DNA of 64,000 nt from Serratia silvae (GTDB lineage Bacteria > Pseudomonadota > Gammaproteobacteria > Enterobacterales > Enterobacteriaceae): NCBI RefSeq assembly GCF_023282985.1, contig NZ_JAGQDC010000008.1, forward strand, positions 1 to 64,000. The letters run 5' to 3'. The notes beneath the pieces were generated by a model. The model did no database searches and had not been told where the DNA came from. It saw only the letters and a list, made by a program, of their open reading frames with translations. Position 1 is the stretch's first letter. Every line of letters begins with the position of its first letter. Position numbers and translations under genes: made by a program. Below are positions 39,512 through 48,020 of the stretch, piece after piece.

Positions 39512-40081
39512 GCTACTCCCTGAAAAAGGGCGCTCCCTGGCGGTGGTGTTCCACTTCAAGGATCGCGCAGACTGATTATCTCGCCTAGAGTACTTTAGCG
39601 TACCGCCTGCTGTGAATCGCTGCTTTGCATTATTCGTCAAACCCCGTTGCTCATCGCAACCGCTCACTCTGCATTTCCACCGACAACAGTGATAACTGAA
39701 ACGCTTCAGCCGAGCATAAACCAAAGTTTTGCCAAAAGGAACAGATGCAATGCGATGCCTGTCATGTCGGGGGGACTTTGCGAAAATAAAATGATCTAGC
39801 GCACATTTTTACCCTCCACCGCCGGTAGCCGAATTTAGGTTGCAACACGCAAATGACTTGCCGGTAACGCCAAGTTCTCCATAATGAACCCAGCGTTTGT
39901 TGGGTGAAGCAAATGCCGGTGAAAATGTTCTCTATCTTCAGATTACTGAATGGGTAGGGATCGCAGATGTTCGACCGTAGGGGCGCTGCATGCTGCGCCC
40001 GCTTAGCCGTTGCCTCTTGTGGGCCTGTGGGAAAATGTCTGCAGCCTCTCTACCTTTTACTGTTTTCTACAAGGAACCAAA
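39512..40081. other. Intergenic region at the left edge of the accessory block
   Basis: About 570 nt between divergent epd and the monooxygenase gene. It must carry the epd promoter and the monooxygenase promoter, but I could not place either confidently. A short palindromic repeat lies at 39976-40003. No coding frame with a convincing start is seen. Confidence 0.5.
39976..40003. repeat. Short palindromic repeat, third copy
   Basis: CGTAGGGGCGCTGCATGCTGCGCCCGCT, related to 32451-32480 and 22006-22029 (core GGGGCGC-x-GCATGC). Arms GGGCGC/GCGCCC pair around GCATGC. Confidence 0.55.
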
Positions 40082-40369
40082 ATGAGTGAAATCAAAGTCG
40101 TCGCCCTGATTAAAGCCATGCCAGAACACCGTGCTGCGGTAGACAAAGCGGTGCGCGCCATGGTCGCCCCAAGCCGTTCCGAGCCAGGCTGCATCCAATA
40201 TGATTTGCATGAAGAGCAGGGTCATCCAGGCGCTTTCGTGTTTATCGAGCGCTGGACTTCTGAGCAGGCGCTGAAAGAGCATATGGCGATGTCTTACCAC
40301 GATGCCTTCCTGGCCGAATTGGAAGGGAAGCTGGTCAGTCTGGAAGTGAAAAAACTGACTCAGCTGTAA
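40082..40369 (+). CDS. Antibiotic-biosynthesis-monooxygenase-domain protein (putative quinol monooxygenase)
   Basis: A 95-residue ABM-superfamily protein, start at ATG 40082 (MSEIKVVALIKAMPEH) with AAGGA upstream. The family's dimeric alpha-beta ferredoxin-like fold is suggested by SEPGCIQYDLHEEQGHPGAFVFIERWTS and ALKEHMAMSYHDAFL. Relatives such as E. coli YgiN act on quinols or polyphenols without a cofactor; the substrate here cannot be told. It is a single gene with its own terminator. Confidence 0.85.
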   Translation: MSEIKVVALIKAMPEHRAAVDKAVRAMVAPSRSEPGCIQYDLHEEQGHPGAFVFIERWTSEQALKEHMAMSYHDAFLAELEGKLVSLEVKKLTQL

Positions 40370-40380
40370 TTGTGCTTCTT

Positions 40381-40407
40381 AGGGGTGCCGATCGGTGCGC
40401 CCCTTTT
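40381..40407 (+). terminator. Rho-independent terminator after the monooxygenase gene
   Basis: AGGGG-(TGCCGATCGGTGCG)-CCCCTTTTA, with an inner GCCGATCGGT pairing, starts 12 nt after the stop and ends in four T. Confidence 0.65.
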
Positions 40408-40474
40408 ATGTTCAGTTAGCAGTATGCTCGCGTTCGAAAACCATAACCTACGGTAGTAACTGACCACTCAATGG

Positions 40475-41335
40475 TCAGTATGGAGAGGCAACAAGCACGA
40501 CGGCAGTGCGATACTCTCCGGGTTCAGCATTATTAGTGCGCAAAGATGATGTCAGGGTAAATCGTGTCGCCTGAATCTCACTCACAGACAGGTCAACCGT
40601 TACCCCTTTGCCAAGAATGAGGTTGCCCCCACCAACAATAGTCACCTTAGGTTTCCCACCACAGTTCAGCTCTCCAGACAACGTAAGCACGTCGCTTTGT
40701 GACGGCTTAATATTGGTGTGATGGAGTACCCCGTCACCAGGTATGCTTATCTCGCACTCGATATCGGGCGCTACTGGCTTCATGCAGTATGTGTTCCCGG
40801 AGTTCGCGACTGTTAATGCGGACAAATCGCCCCATGGGGTCGATATTGTTGTATGCCTAGAACCAGGACTTGACGCTTTCCCAAACATAAGGCATTCCCC
40901 CCCCGGACCTGCTCCATAATGCGGACCATACACATTGGAGCTATAGCTGCACGTTGAAGCGCTAGTGAGCACCCAGGAGCTACTCGAAGTGGTCTCACAC
41001 TTGACGCTAAACGGAACATTAGGAGCATCTAGGTAGTCTGTGCTCCAGTAACAATAAGTAAACGGTCTACCCTCCCTCCCACCGCCATTTCCACAGTAAA
41101 TGCCAAATAGTTGTACTCTTGTGTCGTTCACTCCAGGATCGCTCCGATCTGGAGCTTCCACCATGATCGTCCTGCCGGACGCTTGGTACCAGACGTTCTG
41201 ACTACAGTGTGTAACCTGCTCGTTCCAGCTTGTCTGGCATTTGGTAATTCTTAAGCCTTCTACAGTGGGCCACTTCACGGCATGTGCGGATGCACATAGG
41301 AAAAGGCAGACAAGGCAGCAAAGTAATTTATACAT
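40475..41335 (-). CDS. MrpH-like fimbrial tip adhesin
   Basis: Last gene of the fimbrial operon. The 286 residues have a signal peptide (MYKLLCCLVCLFLCASAHA), then a cysteine-rich N-terminal domain (cysteines 33, 44, 81, 95, 113, 129, 148) to about 170, a linker with ANSGNTYCMKPVAPDIECEISIPGDG, and a C-terminal pilin domain (residues 195-286). This two-domain plan and the linker motif are those of MrpH, the zinc-dependent tip adhesin of Proteus MR/P fimbriae. Candidate metal or ligand histidines are H43, H139 and H161. It has visibly fewer G/C-rich codons than the other fimbrial genes, so it may have been exchanged on its own. Confidence 0.75.
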   Translation of the reverse strand: MYKLLCCLVCLFLCASAHAVKWPTVEGLRITKCQTSWNEQVTHCSQNVWYQASGRTIMVEAPDRSDPGVNDTRVQLFGIYCGNGGGREGRPFTYCYWSTDYLDAPNVPFSVKCETTSSSSWVLTSASTCSYSSNVYGPHYGAGPGGECLMFGKASSPGSRHTTISTPWGDLSALTVANSGNTYCMKPVAPDIECEISIPGDGVLHHTNIKPSQSDVLTLSGELNCGGKPKVTIVGGGNLILGKGVTVDLSVSEIQATRFTLTSSLRTNNAEPGEYRTAVVLVASPY

Positions 41336-41436
41336 GCACTCATATTCTCCATATTCTATCTTTATGTTTCATGCAGTTACTGCCCAGTTCTGGCACATTG
41401 CTCACCACTGTCTCACCTGACGGTGGGTATTGGGCA

Positions 41437-42000
41437 TTACTCATATTCCAGGCTGAACGTCGCTGTCGCACTGAACGTCCCCCGCTTGATACTTCTCTTC
41501 GTGATAGCGTCCGGCTCCGCCTGCACATAGGCCTTCAGCGCCACAATCGTGTCGCCCGTTTGCAGACCTTGCACATAGCTCCCCTTGTTGAGAGCCAACG
41601 ATTTGCCTTCTGTAGTCTCCAAACCAATAGCTATTCCACTTGCGCTACTGCTGCCATCGATAGCCAACAGCCCTTTCAACGCCGGGTTTTCCGGGCCAAT
41701 GAAGGTAATTTTCATCGTCTTGCCCAGGCTTAAATCACACTCGGCCAAATGAATGCTGAAGGGCTGCGCAATGGTTCTAGTGTTCAGATACAGGTACTTG
41801 TCGATGACCGTGCCAAAATCCAGCACGATTTCCTCTTTGCCCGGCGCAATGACGCATGGCTCCGCCACCAGGGATCCGTAAAGGCGGACGTTATTTTCCC
41901 CCACAGCCAGCGTGGGGCTGGCCGTCAGCGCGCCAAGTAAGGATACAAGCATCCCCACAATCACTGTCCTGCCAAAATAACGGACTGTACTGTGTTTCAT
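41437..42000 (-). CDS. Fimbrial minor subunit (MrpG-like position)
   Basis: A 187-residue pilin-family protein with a long signal peptide (to about residue 32, ...LTASPTLA). A conserved cysteine pair is seen in LVAEPCVIAPGKEEIVLDFG and HLAECDLSLGKTMKITF, and the C-terminal beta strand ends FSATATFSLEYE, the penultimate tyrosine needed for chaperone recognition. Order in the operon (third minor pilin, before the adhesin) parallels MrpG, an adaptor near the tip. It begins 9 nt after the preceding gene. Confidence 0.82.
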   Translation of the reverse strand: MKHSTVRYFGRTVIVGMLVSLLGALTASPTLAVGENNVRLYGSLVAEPCVIAPGKEEIVLDFGTVIDKYLYLNTRTIAQPFSIHLAECDLSLGKTMKITFIGPENPALKGLLAIDGSSSASGIAIGLETTEGKSLALNKGSYVQGLQTGDTIVALKAYVQAEPDAITKRSIKRGTFSATATFSLEYE

Positions 42001-42009
42001 CTCGGCTCC

Positions 42010-42525
42010 TTATAGGTAATCGGCACGCAGCGTCGCCCACGCTTCGAAAGCGCCTTCATTCAGTTTAGAACCCGCTTTTTTCACCGGTACCGCCTCCAGA
42101 CGTGGCTGATTGGCCAAATTTATCTTCAGCGTGCTGTTCGGCGTAAACGGCTTATCATTCTGGTAGATCCGGATACCCAGGTTCCCTTTGTCAGTCTGCA
42201 GCGCCTGACCGTCGAATCCCGCCACGCTGCCGCTCAGACTCAGCATCAACGCCCAGTTACTGCTACCGACGTCCTCGCAGCTTATCTGGTAGTTGATGCT
42301 CTTGCGGTAGTTCACCCCATCCACCTTGTTGACACCTACCCGATCACCGAAATCCACATCAATCCTGTCTCCGTCGTTGATAGAGACGATGGTGCATGGC
42401 GGCGGTTCTATCAGCGTGCCATGGAACGACATCGCCCTCTCGCGTTCAAGCTCCAGCGCCAGTGCTGTAGTGGTAACACCTACCAGACTGCTGGCCATTA
42501 ACAGGACTTTTATCGTTATGGTCAT
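42010..42525 (-). CDS. Fimbrial minor subunit (MrpF-like position)
   Basis: A 171-residue minor pilin with a signal peptide (MTITIKVLLMASSLVGVTTTALA). It has GTLIEPPPCTIVSINDGDRIDVDFGDRVGVNKVDGVNY and, with its second cysteine, YQISCEDVGSSNW. The C-terminus EAWATLRADYL carries the usual near-terminal tyrosine. It is a clear paralogue of the next upstream subunit (42538-43038), sharing the PPPCTI...VDG-NYR...Y-SC pattern, so the pair arose by duplication. Confidence 0.83.
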   Translation of the reverse strand: MTITIKVLLMASSLVGVTTTALALELERERAMSFHGTLIEPPPCTIVSINDGDRIDVDFGDRVGVNKVDGVNYRKSINYQISCEDVGSSNWALMLSLSGSVAGFDGQALQTDKGNLGIRIYQNDKPFTPNSTLKINLANQPRLEAVPVKKAGSKLNEGAFEAWATLRADYL

Positions 42526-42537
42526 GATCCACTCCCG

Positions 42538-43038
42538 TTACTGATAATCCACTTTCATTATCGCACCCGCCCTGAACTCGCCCGCCTTCAGGGTAACGTT
42601 ATTCTGCTTTACCGGAACGGCCCACAGTTTCGGTGTGTTTGGGGGAGTGAAGTTCAGCCAACTGTTAATTGCCAGTTTATTGCTGTCCTGTAGCAGCTTG
42701 ATGCCTAACCCTTCCTTGTCGGTCCCCAGCACCTCGCTGTCAAAGCTCGCCTCGTTACCCTGCACCTGCAACTTCAGCGCGGAGGAGGAAGCTGTCGTGC
42801 AGGACAATGAATAATCCACCGGCATCCGGTAGTTGTTGCCATCCACCCGGGTAGTCATTACGTCTCTGAACTCCACCTCTATCGGCTGATTGTTGTTGAT
42901 GGTGCACGGTGGCGGCTGGATTACCGTCACCTTTAGGGTGATAGTGGCGGAATTAGCGCCCGTTGCTATCTGCGGTAACGTGACCAACATCCCACACAGC
43001 AAACAGACGGTCTTTCGGTATTGCATCGTTCCCTTCAT
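42538..43038 (-). CDS. Fimbrial minor subunit (MrpE-like position)
   Basis: A 166-residue minor pilin. The signal peptide ends ...LPQIATG; the start may be 43038 (MKGTM) or 43026 (MQYRK). PPPCTINNNQPIEVEFRDVMTTRVDGNNYRMPVDYSLSCTT is the conserved core, with the subunit's two cysteines. The C-terminus EFRAGAIMKVDYQ ends in the chaperone-recognition tyrosine. It is paralogous with the 42010-42525 subunit and lies just after a broken pilin remnant. Confidence 0.83.
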   Translation of the reverse strand: MKGTMQYRKTVCLLCGMLVTLPQIATGANSATITLKVTVIQPPPCTINNNQPIEVEFRDVMTTRVDGNNYRMPVDYSLSCTTASSSALKLQVQGNEASFDSEVLGTDKEGLGIKLLQDSNKLAINSWLNFTPPNTPKLWAVPVKQNNVTLKAGEFRAGAIMKVDYQ

Positions 43039-43047
43039 AGCCCTGCC

Positions 43048-43155
43048 TCAGTCATAGTTCAGATGAAAGTCCATCACGGGCCGATAGCTGACTACCACCA
43101 GGTCGTTGGTGGGCGCTCAGGGATAACCGTGTCACTCACCGTAATACTTCAGCTC
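43048..43155 (-). pseudogene. C-terminal remnant of a further minor pilin
   Basis: Between the chaperone gene and the next subunit the minus strand reads ...APTNDLVVVSYRPVMDFHLNYD and TGA (43048-43050), a typical pilin C-terminal strand with near-terminal tyrosine. The same frame upstream reads ELKYYGE, stop, HGYP, stop, so it is not translatable. The 210-nt gap therefore holds the debris of an extra subunit gene of the operon. The N-terminal part has been lost. Confidence 0.6.
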
Positions 43156-43251
43156 GGTCAGCCTGCGCCGCTCTTGCGGGGGGCGCCCATCGTGAGTGTG
43201 ATGCCCATACCCTCTCACCTTTTGCCTAGCCGATACCCGGCAGCGGTTGCA

Positions 43252-44034
43252 TTACGCCTTTTTCTCCGGCACCACCTTGCAGATGCTACCGCTGCAGGTA
43301 AAACTCAGCTGTGGCCGACCACCGTAGTCATTGACGTAGGTCAGCACCGGGCTGCTGCCTACGGCGGTTGCACTCACCGTCAGAGGCAAGCTGCCCTGCG
43401 GCGGCACCATCAGCGGTTCGAACCCATTCACGCCCGGCCCCTTCTTATTGTTGCCCGCATCCACGATGGTCACGTAATACGGCGTCGGGTTATTGACCAC
43501 GTATTTGTCGCCCTGCTTGCTCAGGGTCAGTTGCTCCTGTGGCGGCGTACCGTTGTTGTCCATCGCGATGCCAGCCGGGCGGTAGAACAGCTTGATACGC
43601 GTCTGCAACGCTATTTGCAGCGTGTTTGGTCTGGAGCTCTTCGGCGGAATTTCCCGCAGGTTGAAGTAATACACCGTCTCGCGGTCCTGTTTGAGCTGCT
43701 TCACCGCCGGCAACGCCTGAATTTTTATCTGACTCGGCTTGCCCGGCTCGATGCGCTGCACCGGTGGCAAAACGGTAAGCGGGCTTTGTATCTTGTTGCC
43801 CTGCTCATCCTCAATCCAGCCCTGTGCCAGGTACGGCAGTTGTTTATTCTGATTGCTGACATCCAGGCTCACCGACGTCACACTGCCGTCGAATATCACC
43901 CGGGTGCGGTCCAGGGCTATCGCCGCCATAGCCGACGGAGCGACCAGTACGCTCAGCAGGGTGATGGTCATTGCCATCGACGCTAGGAATTTGAAGTGCC
44001 TCGCGAACGAGGTGGTCATCGGGTTACTCATCAT
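43252..44034 (-). CDS. Periplasmic fimbrial chaperone (MrpD-like)
   Basis: Two-domain immunoglobulin-like chaperone that folds pilins and delivers them to the usher. The 260 residues begin with a signal peptide (ends SAMA). FDGSVTSVSLDVSNQNKQLPYLAQGWIEDEQ and the chaperone-signature YYFNLREIPPK are visible, as is LFYRPAGIAM. The G1 strand region has LQIALQTRIKLFY. A C-terminal cysteine pair (FTCSGSICKVVPE) is characteristic of the MR/P-type chaperone subgroup. It follows the usher by 99 nt. Confidence 0.93.
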   Translation of the reverse strand: MMSNPMTTSFARHFKFLASMAMTITLLSVLVAPSAMAAIALDRTRVIFDGSVTSVSLDVSNQNKQLPYLAQGWIEDEQGNKIQSPLTVLPPVQRIEPGKPSQIKIQALPAVKQLKQDRETVYYFNLREIPPKSSRPNTLQIALQTRIKLFYRPAGIAMDNNGTPPQEQLTLSKQGDKYVVNNPTPYYVTIVDAGNNKKGPGVNGFEPLMVPPQGSLPLTVSATAVGSSPVLTYVNDYGGRPQLSFTCSGSICKVVPEKKA

Positions 44035-44133
44035 TAGTTCTCTCTGTCGTATTCGTTTATTTGGGACGCCCGGTCAAAACCGTACGCCCTAGTCGTCCGC
44101 CAGGAACGGAATGGCCACGGCCGACTATGTCGA

Positions 44134-46707
44134 CTAACCTTTCTGTTCCTTTGCCGTCAGCACGCTACCCTCTGTTGCCTGCGGTTGGGCACTCAGCGCC
44201 CGACATGGCAGTAGCAGGGTGTTCATCAGCATGTCCGCTGGCAACGGCGTCGGCATCCGTACCTCGCACTGCGCGCTGCCGCTCCAGTGCACCGTCATGC
44301 TTTCTCCGGCGTTAATACCGGTCAGGTAAACGTTGCCGCCGTCGTTGACGATGCCGGTTTCCTGCTTGCGCACATTCGTCACTGTGGCACCGAACGGCGG
44401 CTCACTGCCATCGGCCAGTCTGATGACCGCCATCGCTTTGGCACCGGCAATCACATCAAACTTCCGGTAGCCGATGGCTCCCTCGGTCAGCGTCACCTCC
44501 ACCACCGACTGCGTGGCCTCGGCGGTATCACCCAACTGGTTGAGGTCGATGTTCGCCCTGTTGCGGTAATAGCTGCTCACATCACCGAGCACCGCCTTGC
44601 CCCAGGCGTTCGTGTTGGTGGTGCTTCCGTAACCGCGCACCGGCACATCCGCAACCCCTTGAGTATCAATCAGCAACCGCGTGCCACCAGCCGTCCCGCT
44701 GCGATGCACCGCTCCACCTTCAGGCGTCAGCGTCATCCCACCTTGAAGACTCAAGCCCGCCGCGCTGTAGCTTCCTTCCTGATAACTCGCGTTAGCGCTC
44801 ATCTGTGCCAGCCCGCCCTCGTGATTGTAGAAACCACTGGCCCTCACCCCGCTGCGTGAGCTGCCGGTACTCAGTTGGTAAGATCTGCGGTCATCAAGAC
44901 GATCGTAATAACTCACCGCATGCGTGGTGTCGTTGCGGCTCACCGCTTCGCTGAAGCTGACCGTGGCTTTATCACCCCACGGCATTGAGAGCGACAGGTA
45001 CGCCCCATCGTCCTTGATACCGTTGTAGTTGTTTCTGTACGCCGACAGGGACAGACTCAGGTTGCGAAAACGACCAATATCGAAATAGCGCGATAGCGTC
45101 AGGCTGTAACGGTCGTTGGCCGGCAGGTCCCAGTACGTCTCATGGCTGTAGTTGATATAGCTGCTCAGCCCCCATTCACGGAATTGCTGATTAAAGGTGA
45201 TGGTGTACTGCTGTTTGCCGCTGCCATTCATGCGATTACCGTAGTAACGCGCGTCCAGGTACTCACCCATGCTCATAAAATTCCGATCCGAGAAGCGGTA
45301 GCCAGCAAAGGTCACCTGGCTGTCGTATTCGTCAAATCTCTTCGAGTAGCTCAGGCGGTATGAGCCTCCGCTTAGTGTGCCATCTTCCTGCGATAAGCTT
45401 GCCCGCGACTGGGTGGCGTCGAACGACAAGGCTCCGAACATCAGCAGATCGCGACCGATACCCAATGAAAGTGCGTTGTAATCGCCTCCCGCCAGTGCAC
45501 CGCCATATAGCGACCAGCCGTTGCTCACCCCCCAGGAGAACTCCCCAGTACCGAACAATGGCCCCTGCGCATGATGCTGCCAGTTGGACGGCCTGCCGGC
45601 AGTCAATTTGAAGCGCACCGAACCGGGCCGTGTCAGGTACGGAATGCTGGCGGTATTCAATACGAACTCCTGTACGCTGCCGTCCTGCTCTTCCACCCGT
45701 ACGTTCAGCTCACCGGTCACCGCATCATTGATGTCCTGAATATGGAACGGCCCTGCCGCAACCGTGGTCTCGTACAGCACCCGCCCCAGTTGGCTAATGA
45801 CTATCTTAGCGTTGGTCTTAGCCACGCCGACCACCTCTGGTGCGTAACCCCGCAGGTTCGGTGGCAACATATTGTCGTCAGACACCAGGCTGGCACCGGT
45901 AAAACGGAAGTTGTCGAACATGCCCGAGTCCAATTCGTTCTCACCCAGCATCAGCTTGGAACGCAACGAGGGAAACGCCCGGTAGGCATAGTAACGACTC
46001 CACTCCAACTGCTTGCGGGTCTGCTGCTCGCCTGCGGTCTGGTGGGAAAAGTTGGCCTGCCAGTCTGCCCGCAAGCGCCAGGAGCCTAGATTAGCCCCGG
46101 CCGTGCCGTTACCACTGACGCTGTAACCTTTACTGCTGTCCCGTTGCTGATACTGGCTGTTGGCGTTGACGTTGTAATCCAACAGTAACCCAGGAATACC
46201 CTCTTCCCAGCGCGACGGCGGGTCCCAGCTCTCGTCGCTATACTCCAGGTACGCCTGCGGAATGCGCATGTAGAGCGAAGACGTCGACAGGTCGCCACGC
46301 ACTTCCATGCCGTGCACGCTACCTTCGTCCAGGCACTCACCCTGATGCCGCCAGGTCAGGCCTTTCATCACATCTTCTTTCAGGCCCAACTGTTCGACCA
46401 GAGCCTTGCTGACACAGGCGCGGCTGCCCTTGGGGTCATCTTCCGGCGCGTAAAACAGTATTTGTTGCTCCGGCAGTTTGTTCTTATTGACATGCACCGT
46501 CATACCGTAGGTGCCCGGCATGATATAACCGCCTCGGGAGAACTGGCTCAGATCGATGTTATTTTGGTCGTTAACATCCAGCACATCGGTATTGAACTGA
46601 ATATTGTCGGCTGTCTGGGCCATCGCCAGTGGAGTTCCCAACGCCAGCGAAATACACAGCCCCAGCGACTGCAGACGCGCAACTTTTCCAACTGGAGACA
46701 GCCCCAT
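44134..46707 (-). CDS. Outer-membrane fimbrial usher (MrpC-like)
   Basis: Outer-membrane pore that assembles and secretes the pilus. The 857 residues have a signal peptide (ends LAMA), the periplasmic N-terminal chaperone-binding domain (FNTDVLDVNDQNNIDLSQFSRGGYIMPGTYGM), a 24-strand barrel with plug (FTGASLVSDDNMLPPNLRGYAPEVVGVAKTNA), and two C-terminal domains with a final cysteine pair (CEVRMPT...LLPCRA). The length is normal. It lies after the pilin gene behind a strong hairpin, so expression is expected to be much lower than the pilin's. Confidence 0.95.
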   Translation of the reverse strand: MGLSPVGKVARLQSLGLCISLALGTPLAMAQTADNIQFNTDVLDVNDQNNIDLSQFSRGGYIMPGTYGMTVHVNKNKLPEQQILFYAPEDDPKGSRACVSKALVEQLGLKEDVMKGLTWRHQGECLDEGSVHGMEVRGDLSTSSLYMRIPQAYLEYSDESWDPPSRWEEGIPGLLLDYNVNANSQYQQRDSSKGYSVSGNGTAGANLGSWRLRADWQANFSHQTAGEQQTRKQLEWSRYYAYRAFPSLRSKLMLGENELDSGMFDNFRFTGASLVSDDNMLPPNLRGYAPEVVGVAKTNAKIVISQLGRVLYETTVAAGPFHIQDINDAVTGELNVRVEEQDGSVQEFVLNTASIPYLTRPGSVRFKLTAGRPSNWQHHAQGPLFGTGEFSWGVSNGWSLYGGALAGGDYNALSLGIGRDLLMFGALSFDATQSRASLSQEDGTLSGGSYRLSYSKRFDEYDSQVTFAGYRFSDRNFMSMGEYLDARYYGNRMNGSGKQQYTITFNQQFREWGLSSYINYSHETYWDLPANDRYSLTLSRYFDIGRFRNLSLSLSAYRNNYNGIKDDGAYLSLSMPWGDKATVSFSEAVSRNDTTHAVSYYDRLDDRRSYQLSTGSSRSGVRASGFYNHEGGLAQMSANASYQEGSYSAAGLSLQGGMTLTPEGGAVHRSGTAGGTRLLIDTQGVADVPVRGYGSTTNTNAWGKAVLGDVSSYYRNRANIDLNQLGDTAEATQSVVEVTLTEGAIGYRKFDVIAGAKAMAVIRLADGSEPPFGATVTNVRKQETGIVNDGGNVYLTGINAGESMTVHWSGSAQCEVRMPTPLPADMLMNTLLLPCRALSAQPQATEGSVLTAKEQKG

Positions 46708-46931
46708 ATCTTTCCCTTTTTATTTAAACGTCTTTAATTTCAGCTCGAGACTACTACTCAGAAACAATCCGACCTGAACGAAAAGATGTATTTATAATAA
46801 TCCCTTGCCTATTAACCCAAGCGCCAGTGATAATAAAATCGACAGTCTTTACTTAAAGGGTAATAGGCAAGAAAACACTATAAATTCCGTATTTAAACAC
46901 TCATGAAAATATGCCATTTAATACAACACCT

Positions 46932-46960
46932 GAAAAATGCATGCAGAAACCCTGCATGCA
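46932..46960 (-). terminator. Terminator/attenuator between the major pilin and the usher
   Basis: On the minus strand TGCATGCAG-GGTTT-CTGCATGCA is followed by TTTTT. Nine perfect pairs and a T run stand 35 nt after the pilin stop, the usual device for making far more pilin than usher. Confidence 0.88.
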
Positions 46961-46994
46961 TAGGTATAAATATCAGAGAGCTTAAAACGACAAC

Positions 46995-47534
46995 TTAGTT
47001 GTAAGCCAGGTTAAAGCTAGTTACAACCTGGAATTCACCTTCAGTAATGGTGGCAGACGCACCGTCACCCTGCACGTAAGCAGCAAAGTTCAGGCTGTTG
47101 GCGTTGCTCTGCAATTCTTGCGCTTTGGTTGGTACACCCAGTTCAATGACTTTGCCATCAGCCTGAGTGATTGCCACGCTGGCACCTTTAGCTGTACCAG
47201 TGATGCCCAGCAGGCCATTACTTGCGGCGGATTCCATGCCGGTGAAGGTCACCTGCACCTTGTTCTTGGCGACTGGCGTACCGAAAGAGCAATTCTCCAG
47301 ATCGATGGAGAAGTTGCGTGGCGTGGATTTACCACTGTCAGCCAGCGCCGCCTTGGAGATCTGCCCCAGCTCGACGGTTTGCTCGGATGATTTCGGCGAG
47401 ATTGAGCATGGCGCATCAATGATGGAACCTTTAAAAGTGACTTTGCCGTGCCCTTGATCGGCGGCGTGCGCTACAGAAGACATACCGAAAGCCATGACAA
47501 TAGCCAGCAAGGTTTTATTCATTTTCATATCCAT
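46995..47534 (-). CDS. Major fimbrial subunit (MrpA-like)
   Basis: Structural pilin of 179 residues. The start at 47534 has GGATAAAG ahead of it; ATG codons three and five are alternatives. The signal peptide ends SSVAHA, then ADQGHGKVTFKGSIIDAPCSISPKSSEQTVELGQISKAAL with the first cysteine, DLENCSFG with the second, and the C-terminal FQVVTSFNLAYN with the near-terminal tyrosine. First gene of the operon, divergent from the membrane regulator at 48021. Confidence 0.94.
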   Translation of the reverse strand: MDMKMNKTLLAIVMAFGMSSVAHAADQGHGKVTFKGSIIDAPCSISPKSSEQTVELGQISKAALADSGKSTPRNFSIDLENCSFGTPVAKNKVQVTFTGMESAASNGLLGITGTAKGASVAITQADGKVIELGVPTKAQELQSNANSLNFAAYVQGDGASATITEGEFQVVTSFNLAYN

Positions 47535-48020
47535 TTTTACTTTATCCTTAATAGTATTTTATTGGTGCCGCCACCTTCACCCAGAAGGTTATGAGGCATA
47601 GGCACTTGATGGAGACTTTGGCGGTTTAACACCAAATGAATCCGAGCGGCCGCCCTAAGAACAGTCTAATTTGGTGGCCAATTTTAGTTGACCACTACGC
47701 ACCACATCCGGCGACCCGACAAATATTATGGACAACTTCAACAAACAGCAAATTAATCTAACATTTCATCAAATATTAGATTTTTAATCTAAAAAAACAA
47801 ATTAATTAACATTAAATTCCGAAAAAGAATAGATAATCATCAGCGCCCAGCATTTCTAACTTATTAAAAACCAACGTAAATCTTGGTGAAAAATAAATTC
47901 AAAAATCACGCTTGACACTCCATGTATACTTAAATTAGATTTATCCTAATTTTACAAAGAGAGATTATTCTTAATTAGCAAAGAATTTTCATTAACAGCT
48001 ACCAGGGCGTTGATTACAAA
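47535..48020. other. Divergent regulatory region of the fimbrial operon
   Basis: About 485 nt, strongly A/T-rich on the right. It contains the inverted repeat TTAGATT-TTT-AATCTAA at 47776-47792, a further AATCTAA half at 47755-47761, and a promoter with an overlapping inverted repeat at 47912-47952. No invertase gene and no pair of long inverted repeats of the MR/P phase-switch kind were found. Confidence 0.6.
47912..47940 (+). promoter_or_regulatory. Sigma-70 promoter of the membrane regulator
   Basis: TTGACA at 47912-47917, a 17-nt spacer, and TTAGAT at 47935-47940. An inverted repeat AAATTAG...CTAATTT (47932-47952) overlaps the -10, and TTAGAT-type sites recur upstream, so the regulator may bind its own promoter. 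Confidence 0.65.

Noticed and set aside
43021-43986. 321-codon plus-strand frame over the chaperone gene
   Set aside because: Antisense to the chaperone with histidine/arginine-rich composition; the chaperone signature on the other strand is clear.
47535-48020. Invertible promoter for fimbrial phase variation
   Set aside because: Only short A/T-rich repeats (7 nt arms) were found and no recombinase gene is nearby.
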